Source: Labyrinthula sp. Ha
Taxonomy: Eukaryota > Sar > Bigyra > Labyrinthulida > Labyrinthulaceae
DNA length: 64,000 nt
Reading direction: 5' to 3'
NCBI GenBank assembly: GCA_015227615.1
Contig: JAALGZ010000020.1
Location: 248,001-312,000 of the forward strand
Position 1 is the first letter of the stretch, and the number at the start of each line of letters is the position of its first letter. Of this stretch, positions 1-13,363 are shown one piece after another. The notes under the pieces are model-generated. The model ran no database searches, was not told where the DNA came from, and worked only from the letters and a program-made list of their open reading frames with translations. The translations under genes and the position numbers were made by a program.

Positions 1-3000
1 ATTTTTCAAATAAATGCAACAAAGCTTTAATGGACTTATTAAAGCCTGCGAAGCTGAATCACCCTCTTGACTATGTTACTGAGGTTTTAGATAATACCAG
101 AATTTTGCATATGCAAAGCTTGAAAGAAATGATAAGAAAAAAAAATGCTTGGATGGCAGTTGGAATATGTAGTTGGATGCATTAAGTAATCAAGTACACA
201 TTCTCTATAGGTTCAAGTAGAGAAAATTACTATTGAGATTGATACTCATAGCGAAGATAGTGGTTACCATTCTGCTCAATCGCTTTACAAAGATAGCTTG
301 TTTTATACGATTAGTAGCTGAAAATTTGGACTACCATTTACTTTCCATTTGAATATTTCACAGTAGTTTTCATGAGCAATGCACAAATATGTTTTGATAA
401 AACTATCACGTGAGTACTGCATGGTGAGAAAGCAAATATTCTTATGATCAAGCTTTGAAAAATTAAACTTTCTTTCTTAATGCAAATGCGAGGTCATAAA
501 GATAGCCTCTATGGATTGGTATCTAGAGATAGAACATATATAAAACGAGAAAATGGATCCAGATCACTTCCAAGTCCTAACTACGATATACAGAAGATAC
601 CATATAACATAGAGTTTGATAAGTATCTCTCATAACATAGTGCATAATTGATAACCTATCAGCAACCAGCTGAATGGTAACACTATTTATATATTGATGT
701 ACAAAAGGTTATGCACGAGAGTACCTTGGCTTTTACTCGCCAAAGGAGGCTCAGTTTGAAAGAGAAATAATTGTCCGATCAAGGTTTTGAATGATCTGAC
801 ACGCTCTTTTACTAACCATGTATATTTGTGTTATGCATTTGAAGAAAGAGACTTATATATTTTTTAGATTTATGACTTTGAATCCTTGTCTATAAATAAA
901 AGAATTTGCATATCGTGCACATATGGTTATGAAACTAGAAAGAGAACATTATTGTAAGGACCCCTTTTTTAAACATAGTATCAATACATTGACTCCTTCT
1001 ATACCATCATTACTACATGTATAAATTGTATTTAATCTATATATTTTAATGCAGGATATCAACCATAATTCTTTGCTACTGCAGATTCTAATGCTGAATG
1101 CATTTTGTTTCTATATGTACACCAAACCAGTATCCATAAAGGTTGTAGCAATAGAGTATTCTCTGAATACACTCTCGCATGATCTAAGACATAGATCAAA
1201 AAATCTTGATTGTAGAACTAACAAACTATTAAAGCTTAGACTCTTGCAAAACTTGACATAGCTTTATATAACATTTTTTTTTTCATAATCCTATGAAGAG
1301 GAACTCTTAAATTCACTTCAAGAACTCGTAAAAACTCTCTGAGCAAAAAAAGTTGCAAGCGGATTGGTCATCATGTATGTATTATCTGTTCCTGAAAGGA
1401 ATTATATTTCATTCTTTATTTATTTTGACAAGGTCTCATTATATCAATTAATTAGGAGACACTTACTTTTACTCCGTATTTTAACTTTATCTCATTAACT
1501 GATTACAGTCAATGGAAGCATTAATAAATTATTGTCGTGTACTCTACCCTGTTTCCACAACACCGAAAAATAAGTTTAAACTTGATATTTACAAGCTTAG
1601 GGCTGATATCCCACCTGTAGTTTAATGTGTATCATGTAGACTAGTGTCTCCACATATCCTTGACCGCTTCTCGGAAGCTAGATATAAGTTGGATTTAACA
1701 TCGTTCTAAATTAATAACTTCCCACCTATACCATCATCTCTATACTAACATGTTTTATTTTTGATGCTTTTCACTTTGGATCTTTACACCTGCTTTTTAT
1801 CAACCTCCTTTTTGTTTTATATAGAGTGAATTAGCTCTACATAAGGTATTGGGTCTTAGTCTTCTAATTCTTTTATAAAATTGTTTGTAAAACGAACTCT
1901 CCATATATTTTTTTCATCTGTCCTTTGATATCCCAACGAGCTTCATATTATTTGCACTTTTCTCCTTAAGCTTTAGATATCTTAAAGGTACTGGTAACTA
2001 TTTTGTTAATGTTTTACTTTGTATTTATAGTCCTCTGAATTGGGAAATTAAAATACTAGACGGGATCATTTCATTCAATAGTGAGGAGTAGAACTTAAAT
2101 TAAAGCAACTGTTTGAGAGTGAAAAATAAGTTAATATCGCACTTGGGCTAATGTAGAATAATGGGAGAAGTCCCCACATCAGGTTTTCTGATAATAACTT
2201 TGTGCCGGATTTCTCATACAAAATATTTGTGACACAAACAACAAGTACTGTGATAAAGCATAATTAGAGTGTGAAAATAACCGACACCAGCAAGAATTAT
2301 TAAAATTTAAAAATTTTATGTTTTTATGGCTTATCTCTTACTATTATGTATTAGTTTTTTGCATGACATGATCAAAGGGTGAAGAATTGATTAACCATAA
2401 GCTAAATTTGAATGTGAGTGCAGATGATGTTAAAGTTAAATTATAGAAACTAACTGAGAAATGATGAATTTAGGTACTGCTTTAGCTTATCAGTAAACAA
2501 AATCCACTAAGTCAAGATAATTTCGCTAAAATAATTCAGGAAGATTTCAATATACAGTTTAAACCTTCCACCTCTTCATTAATGACTAGGGAAACCAAGT
2601 TGTGAACTGAAATCTGGAAGGATATATTAAACAATCCAAATAAATATCTGAATTTATATTCTTGTACATAGCAACAAATTGGCTAATTCTTTATGAAAAA
2701 GAAGAACATAATAGGTTCCACATATGTATAGGATGAAAATTTATCTCAGGTGAAGAAAAAGTAAAATTAGACTTACAAGATAAGAATATTGTGAAATAAT
2801 ACCTCCAGTTTCATATTCCCGATGTTGATTAAAATACCTAAACAGAAAACTGAAACATCTGCTTTGGATTAACAGTGAAATGTTGGTTAAATATACCTAT
2901 ATAGAGTGTAATCAACTATATAAAAGTGACGAGTTAACATGATATAAAGACACAATAATGTACTGAAACTGTAACGGGCTCTAAGATGCCGTACCCGAGT

Positions 3001-6000
3001 TTTATTAGACTCATAAACTTTAACCCCTCTAATAAATCAAATCAAGTTTATTAAAGTTTGTTTACAGAGTTTTCCGTACAGAGTATTGCAACTAGATGAG
3101 AATGGGTATTCCTAACTCTCTAGAATATAATTTCTCTTATATGTGGTTAGGGCTAAACATATAATCTAAACTAGATAAGCCCCAAAATAAGTTATTTAAT
3201 GTTAGTAAGAGGTAGTATTCTTACAGTTCCTGATAATATCATACTCTAATTGTATATTTCACTTCCCAAAACTGATAGAAACCAGTAGTTTGATAGTCAA
3301 ATTATGATTCTACCAGGGTGTGAACCTGGAGTCTACGAGTTGTGTCAATTATGTTATTGGTATTACAACTAGCACAATATATGAACCAATAATTTCAACT
3401 ATATTTACTTCCCATATTGTACTTGTATCTTTTGAGTTTCGAAAAGTAGCGCTATAACGGAATTTATTTCTGGCCTTAGATCTTTTAAAACTAAAAATAA
3501 ATCGCTGGTGCACAAAAATGATATTTTTTGCATCTTGTTCATAATTATTTGTTCGTCTTAATTTCGTACCGGGATTCTGTAACAATAAGCACATTGAGAT
3601 GTATAATCAAAATTAAGTTGTTGAGGTATTGAAGTGCACTATCATGGCAACAATGAGCCCGGGTTATTTTTTGTATCTTATCAGAGAAAGAAATCCCCTC
3701 CTTTTATGTAGCTGAACTAGAAATATGACTGTGGTTTTATAGATTCATTCTGTTTAAGCATCGTTAATTCATCATATCAGTGAGTTTCAAAGTCGTTTCA
3801 AATATTGCTAATGGTCATATTACCGGCATTCTTGCTGTCCATCAATTTCAGGAAGCTTGGATCGCAATTTATTATTCTTTTCTATGGCTGGCTTCCCCAA
3901 GTAACAAATTTAGAGATGGTATTCTAATCCGATGAAAATTTTACGTGGTATCCTCAATACTTTTCTGAGTCAAGATCTAGATGTTATATCCCAGAAAAAA
4001 AATACAGTACTGGGCTATAGAGCAATATTCATTGAGACAGCTGAAATATCTAACTAAATTTTTCCTCATCAGCTATTTGATCCATGCGATCATATTCTAC
4101 CCAATATCTATTCTTGATAATTCTTGTTTGTCAAGAAAATGACAACTATTTTTTTTCTGATCACCCAATAACTTTTGAACTCTCGAGCCCTAGTCTCAAT
4201 GAACATACATTCATATAGTTGTACTCCAATATGAGTTAAAAAACCTATCAAGTAAATGGTTGTAAATCTTAATTAAGTGAAACATTAAAAATACTCTGAA
4301 AATTCTCTTTAGAAGTTTGCGAGTCTGAGAACACAAAAAAATATTAGATTCAGTCAGAGATTTGCATGATAAGCACATAATATACCGTTACATGGAGTTT
4401 TAATTATGTTCAAGTACAAAATAAGAATCATGTCAAAGCGGCTGCATAATATTCGGAAATTAAATTTCATAACAATATGGTAGAGATAAATGAGCTACAA
4501 GATTAAAATAACATGGTTTAGAATTGGCATTTGGTTTATATAATGATCATAACTCCATCCATTTTGTCTTGCTCGATTTTATCCAGGAAGGGTAAATACA
4601 TGATCACACCATCGTGTGTTTTCGAGAAAGAAAAAAAGCACTGATGAATTTAAAGTCACTTGAAAACCGGTACATTTTATTTGAACCTACCAATATTTGA
4701 AAGAGCATGAGTATCTCCAAAATTGTATTCGGAATAGTCTTCTTCTGATAATGCGTATTTTTCTTACGAATGAAGAGTACAATATTTTTGAACTAATCTA
4801 ATTTAATTTTCTGCTAGAAATAGCTATCATTCTTCCCTCTAGTTGCAGGACTGCTGTTTTATCCTGCAGAGATATGTGCCAAACCCATTAGAAAGCTACA
4901 CATTTACTTATTATCACTATTTTATTTTGTATGATTATTCTGTTATAAGTCATATTAATCTCCTGGAATATATCTAGAGCAACTTCATTCATTATAGGTA
5001 CTTCAGTCTTACTATTATTTTGTTCTACTCCTTTTAGATTGATACGTATTTATATGGAATAAATCAAAATTTAATAGTTCTAAGCTATTGCTTCAAATTG
5101 AAAAAACAATCCTGTTTCTCTTATAATCTTATGGTTTAGGTGAGTGAAATAGTTTCTTTGCAATCTGAGTGAACTGTACTACATAATCTTAGCTTTTATA
5201 TTTGAACGGACAAATTAATTAGAAAGAGAATATAGTAAACGAGAACAAATAATATGTTAACTAAAAATGACGTGTAAACTATTTTATAAGTTTTGTATAA
5301 AAATTTTTCTCATTCAACAAATTGTAACTGACCAGATATTGTACTTTGGGAAAATTTCAATCCATATATTTTCAAGAATTTTTGATGAGGATCGATACTT
5401 TAAACCATTAAAAAGACTCATTTTAATTGTTAGTTAAACTGAATGTACTGGTCTTCAACCAATACATGTGTTAACGCGCAGCAACAAGAATGACTACTTT
5501 ATACACGTTCTGCATCATCTTGTTCTCTGAAATAACCTAAATTTTATCCTCTGAGTAATTTTTCGAAGCTCTATTACCTTAATGGAGAGCCATTGACTTA
5601 AGCTTGACTCATAGAAGTCTAATGTGCAGCCTCCCCAAACTTCTTAGTACGAAATTTCCTAAATCCACTATGATTTTGTTTTTCAAGGCACTCTCGATAT
5701 AAAAAAAAAGAAGTCCTCTGGTCTTTAAGTTCTTGTTCAAGAAATTTAAAATGAACCTCTTAACAGAAGCTTATATTAAGTTTATACACGTTCTTGCAAT
5801 TTGAAGTTGGGTAATGCCTCCAGATATACTCGTTTAAAGACTGAGAAGACCTCCCCAGGAGGAATACCCGGTTTGTCTCTAGCCGGAAGAAAATTTTATT
5901 TCCTTTTAGTGTTCCGTGTAAGACTTTTAGCAAGGTGACATGTATTCTAGATCTCAGGAACTCTGAAAAGGGTACTCTTAACTGTTAAATATTCCTGAAC

Positions 6001-6750
6001 GGCTGATGCCAAGTAACGAAGCGCTGTGAATAATGGTTAACATCTCTAGGTATGGGAGATATAGGAATCTTGCAAGTTTTGTTCAAAGAAACTCGAATAG
6101 CTTCCCTACTAATCTCAGCAATAATTATTTTCCTTAATTTAACTTGGTTTCAAACATAGCTTTGAAATAGAAAAAACTGAGCTTCTGTTTGGTAAAATAC
6201 CACAAACTTGGACTCTAGCTTTATCTAAGATCAATTTTCAGTAACTTAGAGAAAAAATCAGATAAAGTTTTAAGTATTTATTGCTTTTAATTGAGCAAAT
6301 CTCTGTCATTGTTACAGTCACTTACACAATACAAGGTGTTTTTTCATTTGCTTCTAAAATAGTTCTAAGAACCTAAGAAGCTTGATAAGCATAAGACTAT
6401 TAGTAGTTATGAATTATATAAGCTTTCATTTCATCAACAAACTCGTATTGTGCGTGTTCTTTTGGTGTAATTAACCAAATAAAGTGCTAGTGTTAAATTA
6501 TTGAAGGTATTGTTGTTTATTTTACTACAGGAATTGTTTTTCAAGTATTCTTAAGCAGAGTCTTTCGTGTTCCAAGAGAACTATTTTTGAGTTTTGACTG
6601 GGCTTGGTTGGTTTTGGTTTCAACTAGGAAGGGAAATTCTATAGTTTGGGTATTTCCCTAAAGTAACCGACATTGTCGGTATCTGTTGTGCTTCCCGTTC
6701 ATTTCCCGGTCAATTCTGCTCAATAATTACTTGTGAAGTTCGGTTAACAC
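1..6750. other. gene-poor AT-rich stretch
   Basis: No reading frame here has both a start and a coding-like composition; the frames at 1049-1261 and 3349-3594 look like chance. I saw no tandem array, tRNA or recognisable transposase. A tRNA T-arm-like hairpin at 3313-3329 was considered and rejected. Confidence 0.6.
6666..6680. promoter_or_regulatory. perfect palindrome upstream of IFT144
   Basis: ACCGACA-T-TGTCGGT is a perfect inverted repeat with 7-base arms around one base, about 510 bases before the IFT144 start codon. It may bind a dimeric regulator. It resembles, but does not match, the RFX X-box of many ciliary genes, because the half sites and spacing differ. Function is inferred from symmetry and position only. 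Confidence 0.3.
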
Positions 6751-6752
6751 AG

Positions 6753-6989
6753 TTAATGGTAAGAAATTTTAGTATAAGTGTAATATGATATACCGTTAAA
6801 AGCCCTCCAGTAACGAACTTTTAGGCTGAACTCAGAAGAAAAGATATGAACAAAGAATGAAACCAGTACAGCCATATGAAGTGAACCACTGGATGAGAAT
6901 TCACTGCTTTTATGCTGTTTCCAAATCTCTCTATCTTTTATGCTTTTAAGTTCACGTTGTGTATATTCTGTGCCAACGAGTAGTGCCAC
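6753..6989 (-). pseudogene. coding-like open frame without a start codon
   Basis: A 78-codon minus-strand frame with codon use like that of real genes ends at a TAA near 6753. It opens at GTG directly after an in-frame TGA, and no ATG lies in frame upstream. It contains a short hydrophobic segment (MAVLVSFFVHIF). It could be the last exon of a gene whose upstream exon I cannot find, or a relic. It lies about 200 bases from the divergent IFT144 gene. No family was recognised. Confidence 0.22.
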
Positions 6990-7189
6990 GCGCCTTCATT
7001 CTTATTAACTACAACCCTAGTTTAATTTCAAGAGCACAATATTGCAATCAAATTACTCTTGATGAAATGAATTAATTTTATAATTTATTTGATTCCTGAA
7101 AAACCTAGAATAAAATATTTTATACAGAATTTTGCTGTTTTCGTTTATTTTCTTGGCGAGGCAAAATTAACCGTTGGAGCTGAAGAGAG

Positions 7190-10100
7190 ATGAAACAATT
7201 ATTTAAATTAGATGAGATAAAGCTAGGATATGGTCCAGTTGTCTTCTCCTGGTCTTCAGATGGAACGATTCTTGCATGTTCAGGGTCTAACAATATGCTT
7301 ACACTTTTTTCAAAGCATGGTAACCTTCTGGATGAAGTTGATTTGGAGCAAGAAAGTTGCAAGTGTAATTTTTTTTTCAGGTTAATGGTTAGTCTTGGAT
7401 TGGTCAAAATCTAGCTCTTTTCTTGCTGTTAACTTTTCTTCGGATGATGATGTCATTTTTATATATCAGCTTAAGACTAGAAACATTTCAAAGCTTTCTG
7501 CTGGTGTAGATTGCATTAGTTTCCTCCAATGGTCAAGTTATGGAAATTTTCTGGGTGTAGGAGGTCAAAAGGGTGGAATATGCATATACAATAAAGATAC
7601 AAATACGAAAGAAACTTTTTTTGGCAAGCATTCTGCAAGTATTTGCTCTGGTGCATGGACTTCTTCTAGAACAAATTTGCTTCTTCTAGGAGGGAAAGAT
7701 AATCTAATAACTATAAATAACATTAAGGGGAAGACATTGCTCAGTATAGGGTGCAATCACATTCCGAAAAAAATTCTTCTTGTACCAGAAAACACGACAA
7801 AAAAACTTTCTTGGAATATTAGTGCTAATTTAGAATCAGAATGTATTTGGTTTTATTCTGAAAAGACTGCTTCAGATGAAGAAGATAAGGGTGATATAAA
7901 CTCAACCCCAGGAAAGCAAGTGCAACTAACATTTGAGCCCAAGTATGGGAAGTTGTTGGATTACCACTTTCTCACTTCCGGTGATGTGGCGGTGGGCTTC
8001 AATACCGGTTTTGTTATTGTTGCATGTGCTACCGAAGATGGATTTGGCGAAGAGATTTTTGTTTCCAAAATTTTTGAGGAAGGTCTATCTGTAATGTTGA
8101 ACTGTGCAGACCTAGCTCGAATAGTTTTTGGATTTGGATCTGGAATTAAAATCTATTCGGAGGTGAAACATAATACGTCTGGGGACATATTGAGGTTACA
8201 TGCCGAAACAAGGGTTGATGAGGATTTCTTACCTACTTCATGTGACTTCTCAGGTAATACCAATATCTGCAGCGTCGCATCCTCCAAGGGGTGTTTATAT
8301 TCCTTACTTATTCGTGCCCCACTTGTCTCAACAGTACATCGCAGCTTCGCGAACCCAAGACTAGCTTATCTATCCTCTTTGAAGGAAGTTACGGTGCTTG
8401 ACTTAAAAAATTACATCGATATTACTAGTCCAAGATTGAAAGAAGATGCAAACTCTGTTAATGGCTGCAAGAAGTGGACCCATTCTCTGAGTTTTGAACC
8501 AGCTTTAATAGCGGCCAATCAAGACATTGTTCTTTGCGTCTATGAAAGAAAAATTCAGGTTTATGCTGAAACGAAATTAACTGATCTCATCAAGAGCAGA
8601 AGAAAAAAGAGTTCACAGATAGATGCGCAAGAATCTAAAACACAAATAAGTTTTAAGCTCTCCGAAGTTGAGCTACAAGATCAGGTCGAATTTATTGTGG
8701 TAAACGAAGATAACTATGTGGTTGCTCTAGTTGAAGGAAAGGCTTTTATTTACTACATTATTCTCGATACTTCTTCAAAAATTCAACTAATCGACACCAT
8801 TGACACACAAGATAGGGCATACGAGTCTATTACAGCTATCGGAATAGTCAAAGATTTCTTCATATATGGTACTAGTCAGGGAATGATTCAGTATTACTCA
8901 TTGATAAGAAAAGAATGCCTTGAAAAATTTCGTTATCAAAGTTCTGCAAAATCATCAATTAAGAAGCTATTCCCCAATATCAGTGGAACCAAGGTGGCGT
9001 ATTTAGATGCAACAAACACTTTCTATTTAATGTTTCCTACTTTCTTAAGCTACCCGTTAGTAATTCGAAAGCAAGTTGAACCAAGTTCAATTGTCTTGTG
9101 GGATTTGGCAGATCAATTATCCTACTGTTTCTTTTTAGTTACTAAGACTGATGTATCTACCTTTATACACACTCCACAATCGCTTTCTGCGGTTCTTAAT
9201 GATAGCCTATCCGGTGAAATAACTGAAATAGGGCCTTTGCAAGTTGGGGAGGATGGCAGCATTTCTATGACACCTTTGGCTACTAAACTATTTCCTGGTT
9301 ATATTCCTTTGTGTGTTTATGGTGGTATTCTAATTTGCCACTTTGCAGAGAGTTCCAAGCTAGGAAGTATTATACTCGGAACACATGACTCACTTCCGGG
9401 CAGCATTTTTGAGAGGCCTTTACACAAGAACTTGAAGACCTTGGAGGAACCCACAAAGGAGAAAAGATTTTGCCAACATTTAGCTTTGAATCAACATGAA
9501 CATGCCTGGATTGAAGTTCTTAACATTAAAAACAGAAAATATTGGTTAGCGCTTAGTACAAAACTTCTAGAAACTCTTAATATCCAGCTTGTCATCCATT
9601 TGTGGAGGGAACTTGGTAATGGAAGTATGGTATACACTCTTGAACACATTCTTATGGATATTCGCGCAATTGGTAAAAAGAGAGAAGAAAAGAAATATGT
9701 TGCTGGACGAATATTGGTACTTTTTGGTGAGTACGGTAAGGCTGAGAAACTACTTCTTGAGTCTTCCGAACCAGAAGCGGCTTTGGATATGAGGAAAAAA
9801 CTTAATCAGTACAAAGAGGCTCTTGTATTGGCCAACTCAATGGTTAAAGAAGGCAAGGCACTGAGCTCTGATCTGGACATTGCCGAAGTTGCGTTCAAAT
9901 ATGCTCTAGAGCTTGAAGCAGAAGATGATTTTCCACAAGCATTGAAGTTGTTTCAACTAAGCCTAGAAAATTTGAAAACTTTGGAAGTAGAAAAAAAGTA
10001 TCCGGAAGCTTCTACTCTTGCGAACCAATGCAAATCTCATATTGCCAAATTAAGCTTAAGAATAGGTGATATCTCACAAGGGGTAGAACTTGCCCTCCAA

Positions 10101-11720
10101 TTAGCTGATAAATATATATGCAAAGAGTGCGCTGATATTTTGCTCGACCTTTTTATTGAGTCCGATACGAACTCAGAGAGATGGATGTATGATGCTGCAA
10201 GGCTCTATCAAATGGCTCAGGAAAATGATAAAGCATGTAAGCTTTATATAAAGTTAAATAATTTCAAAACAGTTTCAAAGCTTATTGATACAGTTACAGA
10301 TAGCATTGTACTAAGTGATTATGCAGCAGCGCGTGAAAGATACGAAGACTATCAAACTGCTGTCAAGTATTATAAGAAAGCAGCTCGCTATGAAGAATGT
10401 ATTAGACTTTACCTTTTTAAGCTCTCTGTTCCTGGAAAGGCTTTTCAACTTGTTCGTGAATGGAATTCAAAAACAGGAGCAAAAAAGTGCGCTGACTATT
10501 GTGTTTCAACAAATGATATAAAACAGGCTATTGAATTTTCGTTTATTGCAGAAGAGTGGGATGAAGCCTTGAATTTGGCAATTTCCCATCATGAGAATGA
10601 AAACACCATTAAGGTTCTTGAGCGCTGCTTAGAAAATAATGCACTGAGAAATACATTAAAAATAGATTCTTCATTTTTCTACAATAGCTTAGCTGAATAC
10701 TTTGAGCAAAGACATGACACGCTTAAAGCTGCAGAGTATTATACGTGCTGTGGCCAGTTTCACAAGGCCATTTCCTTATTGCTAAGCAGTAATGACCCTG
10801 GCAGCATTGAGAAAGCTATACAAGTTGTGGGAAATGCAAAGAACGACTTGCTAACACATACTGTAATTGATTTTCTTATGGGTGAAACCGATAACATTCC
10901 TAAGGATGCTGTCTATATTTTTAAGCTTTATGTTGCACTTAATAATTTTGCAGAGGCGGCAAACACTGCTGAACTCATTGCGAAACAGCAACAGGCAAGC
11001 TGCAACTTTTCCAAGGCTCATAAGATTGTATTTCAAATTGAGGAAACGTTGAGAACCAGAAACACAGATGTGAAGCTACCACAAAGTGTATACATGCTAA
11101 TGATGATTTTGCACAGCTATTTGTTAGTTAAGAAAAGAATCAAAGTGGGAGACATTATTGGTGCGATTCGTTTGTTGGAGAGAGTATACAATTCTCCACT
11201 TGGTTTTAATGAAGAAGCTGTAGCGAAGGTATTAACGACTTTAGTACTTCTCACACAAAAGGCTTCTTTCAAAGACCTCTGTCTAAAATATGCTGATATT
11301 CTTATGGAGCAAAACTATCGATCTCAAATTGAGCCCAAATATAAGCGAAAGATTGAAACCATAGTTAGAAAGCGCGGAAACCTTTTCCAGAAAGTTTTCA
11401 GTCTCCCTTCTGAGTTGGCGTTACATTCTCCGTTTAGTGAGGCACTTGTCCCAGAGTATAAGTTAGTTTGCCCAGTGTCAAGTGTACAAATTCCCTTTTG
11501 TATCGTTACAGGCAAGCATGTTACCTTGCAGGATTATTGTGTGTGCCCTAACAGTGGACTGCCTGCAATTTATTCTGAATATATTACTTATCTAAGGAAC
11601 TTTGATAATAAAGATTCTGTTGATCCAGTTTGGTCTCGACCAATCACTGTGAGTCAAATTAAAAAACTAACCCCGGATGAGGCTAAAAAGCACCTGACTA
11701 AGCTGACCTCGAACTACTAA
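7190..11720 (+). CDS. IFT144: intraflagellar transport protein 144 (WDR19 homologue)
   Basis: This is a subunit of the IFT-A complex, which drives retrograde transport in cilia and helps bring membrane proteins into them. Exon 1 is 7190-7364 and exon 2 is 7393-11720, joined across a 28-nt intron (7365-7392) that begins GTAA and ends TTAG. The join gives 1500 residues, against about 1340 in the human protein. Exon 1 matches the family start (FSWSSDGTILACSG, then a KHG turn) and exon 2 resumes at the conserved LDWSKSS strand. Residues about 1-660 form two WD40 propellers and about 770-1340 a TPR-like helical array (for example GEYGKAEKLLLESSEPEAAL). The conserved tail (about 1417-1450) includes IPFCIVTGKH and LPAIYSEY. 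The CxxC pairs usual in that tail are incomplete. The identification is firm; the splice is inferred from homology. Confidence 0.95.
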
Positions 11721-11851
11721 GCTACCATAGGTTTGCGAAGAAAAAATATACTCCTTTATACAAAATACACACCTAATTGATATCACTTTGCAAGACTCAA
11801 GGTAGTTATAAATCAACTAACACATCTATTCAAAAGTACAACCTCCAAAAG

Positions 11852-12640
11852 CTATTGATTCAGTGCTCGGATGTCGTTAAGCGCTGTTTCCAAGCTATTC
11901 TTCTCCTCTAGATCCACTCTACCCTCTAACCTGCACAATATCTCTTCAAGACCTTTCTCAAACTGTAAGAGCTGTAAAAACCTAGCATTCTTCTCAACAA
12001 CTTTTTCTAGAGCTTCCTTTGATTTTTCTTTCTTTTTCTCCCTCTCCTCTAGTTTCGAACGCAACTCCGCCTCTTCCCCCGCTAACAAGCTCAATTCTCC
12101 ATCCTTCTTGGTTACTTTATCCTGCGCTTTAATACCAGATTTGATAGTTATACTACTACCAACCTGAAGCGCGTTCAACCACTTGACAACTTTCTTTTTA
12201 CTTTTCGCTTCAAAATATAACGTTTCATATCTCGGGTGAAGAATCTCGAAACCTTTTCCTCCAGGAATTTGAGACGTAACATCAAACATACAAGACTGTA
12301 AATCCAAGATAAGTTCAGGAGGTTGCATTACACTCATTATTTCTTCTACTTTAAGTTCTTCCTTAGACATAGCCGCTTTGTGCAACTCTTTGTCAGAATA
12401 AAGAACCAGAAAACCATCTTTAACGAAAACAAACCTTTTTACCTTGCTGGGAGAAGGTTTGAAAGTAACTACATTCAATACACCAGAAGCTTGAAAAAAA
12501 TTTACTTTAACACTTGGCAGAACAGTTACTGAAGATTGTCTGCGATAGTACCCCGCCAATGTGGTTCTACTGTCTTTCAAAGAACTCTTTTTTCTTGATT
12601 CCGCACGTTTCTGAAACAACTTTTTATCTAGTTTATACAT
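11852..12640 (-). CDS. PH-domain and coiled-coil protein
   Basis: A probable phosphoinositide- or protein-binding adaptor. Counted from the first ATG (12640) it has 262 residues. The frame stays open another 22 codons upstream to a TTG at 12706 without an ATG, so an extra 5' exon is possible; that extension is basic and would add a KKNFVTRRLKKLYY segment. A pleckstrin-homology fold follows, beginning at FFQASGVLNVV. It continues through KRFVFVKDGFLVLYSD and a glycine loop (QIPGGKGFEI), and ends in a helix carrying the hallmark tryptophan (KVVKWLNAL). The last 75 or so residues are a charged coiled coil rich in Glu, Lys and Leu. The gene is tail to tail with IFT144, 131 bases between stops. 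The PH call is good; ligand and role are unknown. Confidence 0.8.
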   Translation of the reverse strand: MYKLDKKLFQKRAESRKKSSLKDSRTTLAGYYRRQSSVTVLPSVKVNFFQASGVLNVVTFKPSPSKVKRFVFVKDGFLVLYSDKELHKAAMSKEELKVEEIMSVMQPPELILDLQSCMFDVTSQIPGGKGFEILHPRYETLYFEAKSKKKVVKWLNALQVGSSITIKSGIKAQDKVTKKDGELSLLAGEEAELRSKLEEREKKKEKSKEALEKVVEKNARFLQLLQFEKGLEEILCRLEGRVDLEEKNSLETALNDIRALNQ

Positions 12641-13069
12641 TTCTCGGGCAATATAATACAATTTCTTCAAGCGTCGGGTTACAAAATTCTTCTTGTTCGA
12701 GAACAAATATTTAAACTTATATTTGGTTTACTAAAATGTTTTCCTACCTGTTCTCACCTTCTGTTTTAGTTTTCTTTGATATATTATTGCTCTGTATTAG
12801 ATGAGTAACGGGGTTTTATTGGGCAAAAACAGATGACGCTTACTATATATCCGGGGGTATCTTTATTTTGGATCGATGGTCGAGAGTTCAACGGACATCG
12901 AAGTCTGATTCCGGGTTAATTGTGAAAGCTAAGAATAGTCTTACCAAAGATAGAAGTGTTTAGGTAACAGTATTGAAGTTCCGGTAAGTAACAGAGAAAC
13001 TAATTGGAAATAGAATAATGGGTTCTCGGTAGCGGGAAGTTTGTGATTAAAATAGGTTGATTCCCGTAA

Positions 13070-13327
13070 GATACGGCGTTAGATGGTTCCCATTTTCCAA
13101 GAAGATATTTTTTTCATTCTTACCTATTGCATTCTTCATCTCGTTTTCAGTCATCTTGGTTCACTGTACTATTTCGTCCCTTACCCGATGTTCAGTTGCC
13201 TGCTTCTGGTGTTTTTGCCCAGGGAAAGCCATTCAATTTCTGGACTAAGAGAAGTAATCCTTCTTTTGAGTTACTTTGGGAAACAGGTTCATTGTTGGAA
13301 AATTCAATACTTTGCATTAGGTGCAAT
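13070..13327 (+). pseudogene. coding-like open frame, no start
   Basis: From GAT at 13070 a plus-strand frame runs 85 codons to TAG with coding-like composition (FRPLPDVQLPASGVFAQGKP, then FNFWTKRSNPSFELLWETGS). It begins just after a TAA and has no ATG. A second plus frame is also open over the same bases. It may be an exon with unknown partners or a relic. No family recognised. Confidence 0.2.
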
Positions 13328-13363
13328 TAGCCCGCAGGTTTTCGGGCCTGATGTTCCTGCACC
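13320..13363. other. two-tier hairpin
   Basis: Outer arms GGTGCA (13320-13325) and TGCACC (13358-13363) enclose inner arms GCCCG (13330-13334) and CGGGC (13343-13347). The inner loop is 8 bases and the internal loop is lopsided, 4 versus 10 bases. Such GC pairing is unusual in this AT-rich context. It could form in RNA from either strand. No RNA family was recognised. Confidence 0.3.

Noticed and set aside
3313-3329. CCAGG-x7-CCTGG hairpin resembling a tRNA T-arm on the minus strand
   Set aside because: The loop breaks the T-loop consensus and no matching acceptor, D-arm or anticodon arm is found at tRNA spacing.
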